DNA of 8,490 nt from Oscillospiraceae bacterium. Its GTDB lineage: Bacteria > Bacillota > Clostridia > Oscillospirales > Acutalibacteraceae. The translations under genes and the position numbers were made by a program. The notes under the pieces are model-generated. The model made no database searches. It had not been told where the DNA came from and worked only from the letters and a program-made list of their open reading frames with translations. This document shows, piece after piece, positions 1-6,239 of the stretch. The stretch lies in NCBI GenBank assembly GCA_003486665.1, contig DNGF01000048.1:1-8490 (forward strand). The letters run 5' to 3'. Numbering within the stretch: the first letter of the stretch is position 1; each line of letters begins with the position of its first letter.

Positions 1-106
1 AACGCTCACCCTTGAGCGCCGAACCGCCGTTAATTTCGTCAAGTTCGCATTTTCCGTCAAGAAAAACTCGCTGAAGAGAGGAAACCTGTTTGACAGTGAA
101 ATCCAT
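1..106 (-). CDS. N-terminal fragment of an unidentified protein (runs off the left edge)
   Basis: The minus strand opens with ATG at 106 and stays open for 35 codons to the window edge. The ATG is preceded by a good Shine-Dalgarno (GGGAG) about 8 bases upstream, which supports a real start. The product begins MDFTVKQVSSLQRVF and continues through a short acidic stretch to SALKGER. There is no signal peptide or membrane segment in the visible part. The style 'SSL.RVFLD...ALKGER' weakly resembles, from memory, the N-termini of DUF4091/GH123-like carbohydrate-active proteins, but 35 residues are too few to assign a family. It lies 60 bases downstream of the small membrane protein gene on the same strand and may share its transcript. 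Its ribosome binding site lies inside one arm of an inverted repeat (113-155). Confidence 0.6.
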   Translation of the reverse strand, partial: MDFTVKQVSSLQRVFLDGKCELDEINGGSALKGER

Positions 107-112
107 TTTATC

Positions 113-155
113 AACTCCCGCTTTTTTTCTTTATCATATCAGATTTGCGGGAGTT
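113..155 (-). promoter_or_regulatory. Inverted repeat hiding the ribosome binding site of the left-edge gene
   Basis: A perfect 9-bp inverted repeat, AACTCCCGC at 113-121 and GCGGGAGTT at 147-155, is separated by 25 AT-rich bases. In the minus-strand RNA the downstream arm contains the GGGAG Shine-Dalgarno of the gene starting at 106, and the upstream arm supplies the complementary CUCCC. No U-tract follows the downstream arm (GATAAA then ATG), so it does not look like a terminator. It lies in the 60-base gap after the membrane protein gene. Seen directly: the repeat and the position of the Shine-Dalgarno. Inferred: translational control. Confidence 0.5.
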
Positions 156-166
156 TGTAAACAGTC

Positions 167-577
167 CTATCTTCTTCTGTTCGCACTCAGCACACCGCCG
201 ACCGCCGAAAATACCGTCATAATAACGGCAACGATCCAGCCTGCGGCAGACATTCCCGTGCGGCCGATGATCGAGGAAACGAGGAATATAATTACCAACG
301 CGGGCAGAGCGCATACAGCGCCGATTATAAGCCCGTTTTTACGAATAAGGCTGACAGCCCGATATCCGCCGACAAAGCCGGAAACCGCGCTTATCGCATA
401 AATTATGTAGATGTAAGCCTCCTGCTTTGTATCAAGCTTTAAGCATATCAAGGAGCAGACGGCAGTCAGAATAAAATAAACAAAAACGCTTATCGCCGAA
501 CCGACAAGAGTTTTAATGATAATGCTTTTGAGATCCATGTTCTCCGATTTAGGCTTGCGGCGTTTGCTTTTGGGCAT
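167..577 (-). CDS. Small four-helix membrane protein, TIGR04086 family
   Basis: This is a 136-residue protein with a basic N-terminus (MPKSKRRKPK), four hydrophobic segments at roughly residues 19-45, 51-73, 80-101 and 107-131, and a short basic tail ending NRRR. The basic start followed by evenly spaced helices and small glycine/serine-rich turns fits the uncharacterised Firmicute TIGR04086 family (YrzE-type), whose members are usually a little shorter. The biochemical role is unknown. The start at 577 is favoured by an AGGAGGG Shine-Dalgarno. A second ATG at codon 14 (538) also has a GGAG just before it and could be an internal start. The gene lies 46 bases after the acyl-CoA synthetase on the same strand. 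Its Shine-Dalgarno forms the downstream arm of a 10-bp hairpin, so translation or transcription of this gene may be conditional. Confidence 0.7.
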   Translation of the reverse strand: MPKSKRRKPKSENMDLKSIIIKTLVGSAISVFVYFILTAVCSLICLKLDTKQEAYIYIIYAISAVSGFVGGYRAVSLIRKNGLIIGAVCALPALVIIFLVSSIIGRTGMSAAGWIVAVIMTVFSAVGGVLSANRRR

Positions 578-583
578 AAAAAT

Positions 584-612
584 CCCTCCTCATTTCATTA
601 ATATGAGGAGGG
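584..612 (-). terminator. Hairpin between acyl-CoA synthetase and membrane protein genes; terminator or RBS-hiding
   Basis: A perfect 10-bp inverted repeat, CCCTCCTCAT (584-593) and ATGAGGAGGG (603-612), has a 9-base loop. In the minus-strand RNA it follows the acyl-CoA synthetase stop codon by 11 bases. Its downstream arm is followed by A and five Us and then the ATG of the next gene. The stem plus short U-run could terminate transcription weakly. The downstream arm is also the Shine-Dalgarno AGGAGGG of the membrane protein gene, paired to a CCUCCU arm that mimics the anti-Shine-Dalgarno of 16S rRNA. Both uses are compatible with the sequence. Confidence 0.6.
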
Positions 613-623
613 TGATTTTTATA

Positions 624-2324
624 TTACTGATTTCGTTTGATTTTGGAAGTTGTGGTCTTTTCGAACTCCTTGTTCACAATTTCAAAACGCTTTATCGACT
701 TATAGCTTACCATCTGCGAATTGACCTTCTTGACCGCGTCCGAAACAGCCTTGCTGATTTCCTTATCGGTTATATTCCTGTTTCCGTAGACTGCACCGAT
801 GGCTTTCAGATCAGGGAAAATCCTTGCATAGACGATCGTATTGCCGCGGTCATCTGCCGCGCCTGTGACGATACATTCCTTAACGGCGTTCTCCTTAAGA
901 AGCAGGCTTTCAAGCTCCTCAGGGTAAACATTCTTGCCGTTTGTCGTTACAATAACGCTCTTACAGCGTCCGCAGATGTAGTAGTGACCTTCCTTGTCGG
1001 TTCTGCCGAGATCGCCCGTATGGTACCAGCCGTCGGGGTCAAATGCAGCCTTCGTTGCCATCGGATCATTATAATATCCGAGCATGACCATAGGTCCTTT
1101 AACGCAGATCTCGCCGATGCCGTTTTCATCGGGATTTACAATTTTTGCTTCAACATAGGGGATGGGCTTGCCGATGGAATCGTACTTGTTATCCTTATCG
1201 CTGTTGCAAATAACGATCGGTGCGCATTCCGTCAGACCGTAGCCCTGAAAGGTTTGAATTCCGAAGCGGTTCATGTTCTTTATAGTTTCGGGATCAAAAC
1301 CCGCCGCACCGGAAATAATAAGCCTTATCGAGCCGCCGAAAGCTTTCTTGATCTTGCCGAAGAAGAGGCTTGAAACGTCCAGCTTCGCCGCTCCGGCAAC
1401 CTTGGTTATCGCACTGCCGAGAGCAACCTTGGCAACACCGCCGCGCTCCTTTTCTATCGCTTTCATAATTCGCTTGTAAAACTTTTCAAGCACAAGCGGA
1501 ACGACGATTAAAATATTCGGCTTATATTCCTCAAGATTTTTCGTAATATATCTGAGTCCGTCACAGAAGCAGATCGTTACGCCGCCGTAAATACAGCAGA
1601 GGAACGTAACCGTACATTCATAGGTGTGATGAATCGGGAGAATCGAAAGGATCCGCTCGCCCTTGTTTATCTTGACAAAGCCCATGATCGCTCTGACATC
1701 GGAGCAGATGTTGTCCGCGCTGAGCATGACTGCTTTTGACATCCCGGTTGTACCTGAAGTGAAAAGCAAAACGGTCATTTTATTTCCCTCAACATCACGG
1801 TCAAGATATTCCGATCTGCCTTTTCCGATCAGGTGGTAGCCCTCGTTGAGAAGAAGATCAAACGAAAGTATGCCGTCCGAATTCTTTTGCTGATCCATTG
1901 AAATAAGCAAAAGACTCTTTGGCAGTCTGTCGCGGTGTTCAAGGAGCTTTTCACCGAACTTTTTGTCAAAGATGATTGCTTTCGCTTCGGAAACGGTGAG
2001 AATGCTGAGAATATCGTCAAAAGGAAGCTCTTTATCGGTCGGAACTGCTACGCCGACGCCGCAGCCGATGGCGAGATAGCTCATGCACCACTTGTAGCTG
2101 TTCATGCCGGCAACGGCAACTCTTGCGCCGTCAAGTCCGAGGTTGAGCAGGGCAGTGCCGAGAGCCTCAACATCAGCCTTAAAGCGTGTGTAGCTGATGT
2201 CGAGAATCTGACCGATCTGGTTTTTTATCTTAAATGCGGGACTGTTTCCGTAAAGTGCTTCGCTCTGATTGAGCAGCTCTCTGAAATTATGAAATTCTCT
2301 GACTTCGTACAGGGGCTTGTTCAT
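624..2324 (-). CDS. Long-chain acyl-CoA synthetase (AMP-forming)
   Basis: This 566-residue member of the ANL adenylating superfamily activates a carboxylic acid, probably a fatty acid, to an acyl-AMP and then to its CoA thioester in the cytoplasm. The family signatures appear in order: the phosphate-binding loop LLFTSGTTGMSKAV near 186-199, YGLTECAP at 362-369, the adenosine-ribose motif WYHTGDLG at 433-440, the hinge region GRCKSV...GKNVYPEELE at 452-472, and the C-terminal catalytic lysine in TTTSKIKR (Lys561). An insert around residues 290-325 before ISGAA resembles long-chain fatty acyl-CoA ligases more than acetyl-CoA synthetases. Chain-length preference cannot be read from the sequence. 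The ATG lies 4 bases after the aminotransferase stop, with a weak GGAAGAG Shine-Dalgarno inside the end of that gene, so the two genes are very probably co-transcribed and coupled. No gene symbol is given because several paralogues share these motifs. Confidence 0.9.
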   Translation of the reverse strand: MNKPLYEVREFHNFRELLNQSEALYGNSPAFKIKNQIGQILDISYTRFKADVEALGTALLNLGLDGARVAVAGMNSYKWCMSYLAIGCGVGVAVPTDKELPFDDILSILTVSEAKAIIFDKKFGEKLLEHRDRLPKSLLLISMDQQKNSDGILSFDLLLNEGYHLIGKGRSEYLDRDVEGNKMTVLLFTSGTTGMSKAVMLSADNICSDVRAIMGFVKINKGERILSILPIHHTYECTVTFLCCIYGGVTICFCDGLRYITKNLEEYKPNILIVVPLVLEKFYKRIMKAIEKERGGVAKVALGSAITKVAGAAKLDVSSLFFGKIKKAFGGSIRLIISGAAGFDPETIKNMNRFGIQTFQGYGLTECAPIVICNSDKDNKYDSIGKPIPYVEAKIVNPDENGIGEICVKGPMVMLGYYNDPMATKAAFDPDGWYHTGDLGRTDKEGHYYICGRCKSVIVTTNGKNVYPEELESLLLKENAVKECIVTGAADDRGNTIVYARIFPDLKAIGAVYGNRNITDKEISKAVSDAVKKVNSQMVSYKSIKRFEIVNKEFEKTTTSKIKRNQ

Positions 2325-2328
2325 TTGA

Positions 2329-3603
2329 TCACTCTTCCGTTAATTTTTCAACAGCGGCAAGCTTGACGCAGATGCAAAGCAGTTCGACCGCCTTTTGAAG
2401 CTCGTCAACATCGGGATAGGACGGGGCAATTCTTATGTTGCTGTCGTCCGGGTCAATGCCGTAGGGGTAGGTTGCGCCGACCGTTGTGAGGGTAAGTCCC
2501 GCCTCCTTGCAGAGCTGACCCACACGCTTTGCACAGCCGTTCATAACAAACAGGCTGATGAAATATCCGCCGTTCGGCTTCTTCCAGCTTGCAATTCCCG
2601 TGCCGTTAAATGCCTTTTCGAATCCGTCTGTAACGGTGTCGAATTTCGGCTTGAGGATTGCCGCCTGCTTCTTCATATGTGCCTTTATGCCGTCAAGATT
2701 TTTGAAATATCTTGCGTGTCTGAGCTGATTTATCTTGTCGTTTGAAATAATCTGAATGCCCATTCGCTTCTTGATTTCCGCAATATTTGCATCCGAAGCG
2801 ATGACAGCGGAAATTCCGCCGCCTGCAAAGCTGATCTTTGAGGTTGAAATTACTTCAATAAACATATCCTCACTGCCGCACTTTTCAGCTTCATCAAAGA
2901 TGTTGAGAAGCTTGTCGGGTGTGTCGTTGAGGTCATGTACGATATAAGCATTATCCCAGATAACTCTGAAATCCTTCGCCGCAGGCTTGAGAGCGGCAAA
3001 GCGGCGAACTACCTCGTCGGAGAATGTTATTCCGTCCGGGTTGGAATACTTGGGAACGCAGAAAAGTCCCTTAACGCTCTCGTCCTTGATGTATTCCTCA
3101 ACGGCGTCCATATCCGGTCCATCGGCATTCATTTTTATATTTATCATCTTAATGCCGAAATGCTCAAGAATTCCGAAATGTCTGTCATAGCCTGGGCAGG
3201 GGCAGAGAAATTTAATTTCACCCTGCTTGATCCAAGGCTCGTTTCCGCCGCAGCCGAATACCATGCACTGCGAAATGTAGTCGTACATAAGCGTAAGGCT
3301 TGCAACGCCGCCGATGATGACGTTCTTTTCGTCAACGTCAACGATTTCCGCCATGAGCTTGCGGCACTCCGGAATGCCCGTAAGACCGCCGTAGTTTCTT
3401 GTTTCCATGCCGTCCGAAGCGGTCATATCGCTTGCCGAATTGACTGTATTGAGCATATCGTTTGTCAGATCGAGCTGAGCCTTGTTCGGCTTTCCGCGCG
3501 ACATATCGAGTTTAAGCCCCTTTGATTTAAAGGCTTCGTACTGAGCTTCAAGCTCCTTTTTCATTTCTAAAAGCTTCTCTTTTGATAAATCCTTGTATTC
3601 CAT
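2329..3603 (-). CDS. PLP-dependent class I aminotransferase (group Ic aspartate aminotransferase type)
   Basis: With the start chosen here the protein has 424 residues. It is a fold-type I PLP enzyme that moves an amino group between an amino acid and a 2-oxo acid. Key residues are the PLP-binding lysine in ISTSKISF (Lys256), the aspartate that contacts the pyridine nitrogen and a nearby tyrosine in IWDNAY (Asp217, Tyr220), the asparagine in KYSNPDG (Asn188), and the substrate-carboxylate arginine in NIRIAP (Arg391). The N-terminal stretch LDMSRGKPN (33-41), the YGGLTG motif (71-76) and the overall layout match the Aminotran_MocR-like/group Ic aspartate aminotransferases, so aspartate-2-oxoglutarate is the likeliest reaction. 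An in-frame TTG at 3621 could extend it by six codons. I prefer the ATG at 3603 because GGAGG (3609-3613) sits 5 bases upstream of it and would be coding if the longer start were used. Confidence 0.88.
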   Translation of the reverse strand: MEYKDLSKEKLLEMKKELEAQYEAFKSKGLKLDMSRGKPNKAQLDLTNDMLNTVNSASDMTASDGMETRNYGGLTGIPECRKLMAEIVDVDEKNVIIGGVASLTLMYDYISQCMVFGCGGNEPWIKQGEIKFLCPCPGYDRHFGILEHFGIKMINIKMNADGPDMDAVEEYIKDESVKGLFCVPKYSNPDGITFSDEVVRRFAALKPAAKDFRVIWDNAYIVHDLNDTPDKLLNIFDEAEKCGSEDMFIEVISTSKISFAGGGISAVIASDANIAEIKKRMGIQIISNDKINQLRHARYFKNLDGIKAHMKKQAAILKPKFDTVTDGFEKAFNGTGIASWKKPNGGYFISLFVMNGCAKRVGQLCKEAGLTLTTVGATYPYGIDPDDSNIRIAPSYPDVDELQKAVELLCICVKLAAVEKLTEE

Positions 3604-3620
3604 ATTTTCCTCCAAAAGCA

Positions 3621-3640
3621 AAGGGCACGTTTGTGCCCTT
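3621..3640 (-). terminator. Hairpin after the hydrolase gene
   Basis: AAGGGCAC (3621-3628) and GTGCCCTT (3633-3640) form a perfect 8-bp stem with a 4-base loop. It lies 10 bases after the hydrolase stop codon on the minus strand and is followed there by TGCTTTTGG. The U-run is short and interrupted, so termination may be partial. The GGAGG Shine-Dalgarno of the aminotransferase begins 7 bases beyond the stem. No promoter is evident in the 47-base gap, so some read-through into the aminotransferase is likely unless a promoter lies inside the hydrolase gene. Confidence 0.6.
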
Positions 3641-3650
3641 GTTCATATTA

Positions 3651-4619
3651 TTATGCTGTCACAGCTTCCTGTTTTTTATCCATATATTTTGCAATAAAGT
3701 CCTTGACCTTCTGCTCATATTCGTCCTTTGCGTTATAATAGCTGAAAGCATGAACGGTGTCAGGCACCCAAAGATAATCCTTCGGTGTGGGGCAGGCGGC
3801 ATAAAGCTCCTTTCCGTATTCAAAGGGAACATAGGTGTCCTGCTCGCCGTGAATGAACAGCACGGGATTCTTTGCCTTGTTCATATTCTTAAGCGGATCG
3901 CTCTCCGAGAAGAAATATCCAGCCTTAACCTTGCTGACAAGGCTGCCGAGCTTGACTATCGGCATAAATTTAAAGCCGATCATATCCTTGAGCGTATTGT
4001 TCATAACCGCCTCGGCGCTTGTAAAGCCGCAGTCCTCGATTATGATTTTGACCTGATCGGGCGGCGACATCTCGTTGCAGTTGAGAACCGTTGCCGCACC
4101 CATTGAAATGCCGTGGAGAATTATCTCGATATCCTCGCCGAAGCGATTGATAAGATAATCGACCCAAAGCAGAATGTTCTTGGCGTCGAACGAGCCGAAG
4201 CCTATGTATTCACCCTCGCTTCTGCCGTGTCCCGTAAGGTCGGGAAGCAGGTAGTTATATCCGAGGTCGTAGTGGTAGAACGGCATCATGTGGCTGAACT
4301 CATCGGGACCGTTGCACTTGTGACCGTGAACACAGATAACAAAGCGCTTCGTTTCTTTCTCGGCGGGGAGATACCATGCCTTCATGTCGAGTCCGTCAAC
4401 GCTCTTGATCGTAAGATCTTCGGGATCAAGGTCATAAAGATTCTGATTGTTCTGTCTTCTGATCTCGGCGCGCTTGATATACATCTCGCGTGTTTCCGGC
4501 TTTTTCTTCTTTGTCGGATCGGGACGCTTGATGGCAAAGTCGCAGGCAAGATCAGCAACGGCAAAGGCTGCCGCCGTTATGCCGATTCCTGCCACGAGAA
4601 CCTTGGCTTTAGTCTTCAT
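3651..4619 (-). CDS. Membrane-anchored alpha/beta hydrolase
   Basis: This is a 322-residue serine hydrolase of the alpha/beta fold. Residues 5-30 form one hydrophobic segment after MKTKAK, reading as an uncleaved signal anchor, with the basic linker RPDPTKKKK after it. The catalytic domain would face outwards if the anchor inserts N-in. The nucleophile elbow is HGISMGA (Ser172), the acid is Asp261 in HGEQDTYVP, and the histidine is His290 in DTVHAF. The oxyanion-side motif is VHGHKCNG (98-105), with a second conserved turn LTGHGRSEG. The closest general match is the family annotated as alpha/beta hydrolase, lysophospholipase or peptidase-like; the substrate is unknown. The ATG lies 15 bases after the nrdR stop with only a weak Shine-Dalgarno (GAGATGACAG), so the gene is probably co-transcribed with nrdR. 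A partial terminator follows it. Confidence 0.87.
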   Translation of the reverse strand: MKTKAKVLVAGIGITAAAFAVADLACDFAIKRPDPTKKKKPETREMYIKRAEIRRQNNQNLYDLDPEDLTIKSVDGLDMKAWYLPAEKETKRFVICVHGHKCNGPDEFSHMMPFYHYDLGYNYLLPDLTGHGRSEGEYIGFGSFDAKNILLWVDYLINRFGEDIEIILHGISMGAATVLNCNEMSPPDQVKIIIEDCGFTSAEAVMNNTLKDMIGFKFMPIVKLGSLVSKVKAGYFFSESDPLKNMNKAKNPVLFIHGEQDTYVPFEYGKELYAACPTPKDYLWVPDTVHAFSYYNAKDEYEQKVKDFIAKYMDKKQEAVTA

Positions 4620-4634
4620 AATCTGTCATCTCGC

Positions 4635-5096
4635 TTAATTATTTTTTTCACCGAGGAGCTTTGCAAGCTCATCCATAAATGTGTTTATATCCTTAAACTG
4701 TCTGTAAACAGACGCAAAGCGAACATATGCGACCTCGTCGGTGTCCTTGAGCTTATCCATTGCAAGCTCGCCGATGTGGATAGAGGTAACCTCGCGGTCG
4801 AGAGAATTCTGGAGCGTTGTTTCAATTTCGTCAACGATTCGTTCAATTGTTTCGATGGAAACCGGACGCTTTTCGCACGCGCGAAGCAAGCCGTTGAAGA
4901 GCTTGTTACGGTCAAAAGCTTCCCTTGACTTATCTTTCTTAACGACAATGATCGGAACGCTTTCGATAATCTCATAGGTGGTAAATCTTTTCGCGCAGTT
5001 CATGCACTCTCTTCTTCTGCGGATTCTTTCGCCCTCGTCTGTGGGACGGGAGTCGATAACCTTGCTTTCGGAGTAGCCGCAAAACGGACATTTCAT
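4635..5096 (-). CDS. nrdR: NrdR, transcriptional repressor of ribonucleotide reductase genes
   Basis: The 153-residue length is normal for the family. The N-terminal zinc ribbon has MKCPFCG (Cys3, Cys6) paired with ECMNC (Cys31, Cys34), separated by the basic region GERIRRRR that binds DNA. The ATP-cone follows at about residues 49-139 and begins [19 protein letters not shown]. NrdR senses ATP/dATP through this domain and represses nrd operons by binding paired NrdR boxes. I see no nrd gene here and no clear NrdR box in the region upstream, so any autoregulation is not supported. The ATG at 5096 is the first possible start of a complete zinc ribbon. Its Shine-Dalgarno is poor (GGATGTGAT), but a promoter is visible upstream (5136-5164). 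The gene is first in the minus-strand cluster that continues with the hydrolase. Confidence 0.97.
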   Translation of the reverse strand: MKCPFCGYSESKVIDSRPTDEGERIRRRRECMNCAKRFTTYEIIESVPIIVVKKDKSREAFDRNKLFNGLLRACEKRPVSIETIERIVDEIETTLQNSLDREVTSIHIGELAMDKLKDTDEVAYVRFASVYRQFKDINTFMDELAKLLGEKNN

Positions 5097-5135
5097 TGAA
5101 GATCACATCCAATACTCTAAAATATTACTTTGATA

Positions 5136-5164
5136 TTATTACATAGTTGTCCGCACAATTTCAA
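5136..5164 (-). promoter_or_regulatory. Probable sigma-A promoter for nrdR
   Basis: On the minus strand TTGAAA (5159-5164) is followed after 17 bases by TAATAA (5136-5141). Shifting by one base gives AATAAT preceded by TATG, an extended -10-like context. Transcription would start about 30 bases before the nrdR ATG. It is back to back with the promoter of the plus-strand aldolase gene, with about 40 bases between the two -35 boxes. Confidence 0.55.
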
Positions 5165-5204
5165 CAAATTATTACACTTTTTCGGACATAAAATGAATAT
5201 TGAA

Positions 5205-5233
5205 TTGATTTTTTCTTTTTTGTGATTTATAAT
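5205..5233 (+). promoter_or_regulatory. Sigma-A promoter for the aldolase gene
   Basis: TTGATT (5205-5210) and a perfect TATAAT (5228-5233) are separated by 17 bases of T-rich sequence. Transcription would start near 5240, giving a short leader of about 25 bases that carries the GGAGGT Shine-Dalgarno (5253-5258). There is no room for a structured riboswitch, so any regulation would act at the DNA level. Confidence 0.75.
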
Positions 5234-5264
5234 TGAACCACAACACTTGATCGGAGGTCAAAAG

Positions 5265-6191
5265 ATGAAGGATATCAACAGGGGAACATACCCTACGATG
5301 ATAACGCCGTATCACGATGACAATACGGTGGATTACGAAGCGGTAAAGAATATTACAAAATGGTATATCGAAAACGGCTGTACGGGTATTTTCGCCGTTT
5401 GTCAGTCGAGTGAAATGATCTATCTTTCGCTTGATGAAAAGGTTAAGATCGCAAGAACCGTGGTCGAAACGGTTAAGGAGAGCGGAAAAAATGTTTCGGT
5501 TGTCGCTTCGGGTCATAATTCCGACGACATGAACGCTCAGATCAAGGAAATGACCGCGATGGCTCAGACAGGCGTTGACGCTATCGTTTGGGTTAGCAAC
5601 AGGCTTGATTTTCACAACGACGGCGACGATGTTTGGATAAAGAATGCCGAATATCTTCTCTCAAAGCTTCCAGAAGATATTGCAATAGGAATTTACGAGT
5701 GTCCCTATCCGTATAAGAGAATCCTTACTCCGAAAATTCTTGACTGGTGCATCTCGACGGGCAGATTCACATTCATCAAGGATACCTGCTGTGATCCCGA
5801 TATTCTTGACGCAAGGCTTGAACAGCTTAAGGGAACGAGCATAAAGCTCTTTAACGCCAACTCTCAGACCTTCCTTTACACGCTCAGACACGGCGCGGCA
5901 GGCTTTTCGGGAATTATGGGTAACTTCCATCCCGATTTATATGCCTGGGTATGCGAAAATTATGACAAGGAACCCGAAAAGGCAGAAAGAGTACAGGGCT
6001 TCCTCACGCTCACCGCATTTCTTGAGGTTCTCGCTTATCCGCAGACGGCGAAGTACCATATGAACAAGGTCGGAGTTCCGATGAGCCTTTGGTCGCGCTC
6101 CTGCGATCAAAAGAGGTTCACCAAATATCAGCGAATGATAATTGACGAGATGATCAATACCGAGAACCATATCAGAGAGATAATTAAATAA
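5265..6191 (+). CDS. DHDPS/N-acetylneuraminate lyase family aldolase, substrate unknown
   Basis: This 308-residue TIM-barrel class I aldolase forms a Schiff base with a 2-oxo acid, usually pyruvate. The lysine is Lys172 in FIKDTCCD and the partner tyrosine is Tyr144 in GIYECPYPYKR. The usual GTTGE loop of DapA is replaced by CQSSE (46-50), and the DapA YYN tyrosine region reads WVSNR. A genuine dihydrodipicolinate synthase role is therefore unlikely; a sugar-acid or hydroxy-oxo-acid lyase/aldolase is more plausible. An upstream in-frame TTG at 5247 would add six codons, but GGAGGT (5253-5258) lies six bases before the ATG at 5265, which decides the start. The gene stands alone on the plus strand with its own strong promoter and a bidirectional terminator 5 bases after its stop. 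It is thus a single-gene unit between two minus-strand blocks. Confidence 0.88.
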   Translation: MKDINRGTYPTMITPYHDDNTVDYEAVKNITKWYIENGCTGIFAVCQSSEMIYLSLDEKVKIARTVVETVKESGKNVSVVASGHNSDDMNAQIKEMTAMAQTGVDAIVWVSNRLDFHNDGDDVWIKNAEYLLSKLPEDIAIGIYECPYPYKRILTPKILDWCISTGRFTFIKDTCCDPDILDARLEQLKGTSIKLFNANSQTFLYTLRHGAAGFSGIMGNFHPDLYAWVCENYDKEPEKAERVQGFLTLTAFLEVLAYPQTAKYHMNKVGVPMSLWSRSCDQKRFTKYQRMIIDEMINTENHIREIIK

Positions 6192-6196
6192 AAAAT

Positions 6197-6236
6197 AATC
6201 CTCAAGGCTCAGACCATCAAATGAGCTTTGAGGATT
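6197..6236. terminator. Bidirectional intrinsic terminator between convergent genes
   Basis: A 15-base stem, AATCCTCAAGGCTCA (6197-6211) with TGAGCTTTGAGGATT (6222-6236), has a 10-base loop and a single G-T wobble position. On the plus strand it ends in TTTTGTTAT, and on the minus strand in ATTATTTTTTATTT. It serves both the aldolase gene, whose stop is 5 bases away, and the convergent glycosyltransferase gene, whose stop is 3 bases away. Confidence 0.9.
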
Positions 6237-6239
6237 TTG

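Noticed and set aside
516..1373. Long plus-strand open frame opposite the acyl-CoA synthetase
   Set aside because: It lies antisense to a gene with full ANL-family motifs, has no ribosome binding site, and its product has no recognisable domain. It is a reading-frame shadow.
4113..4928. 271-codon plus-strand open frame opposite the hydrolase and nrdR
   Set aside because: Both minus-strand genes have clear catalytic or zinc-binding motifs; the antisense frame spans their junction and has no start signal.
5147..5158. Near-palindrome TTGTCCGCACAA in the spacer of the nrdR promoter, as an operator
   Set aside because: Only 4 bp per arm are symmetrical and it does not match the NrdR box consensus, so it is too weak to call.
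5265..6191. Naming the aldolase dapA
   Set aside because: The GTTGE threonines and the second catalytic-triad tyrosine are not conserved, so the lysine-pathway symbol would be misleading.
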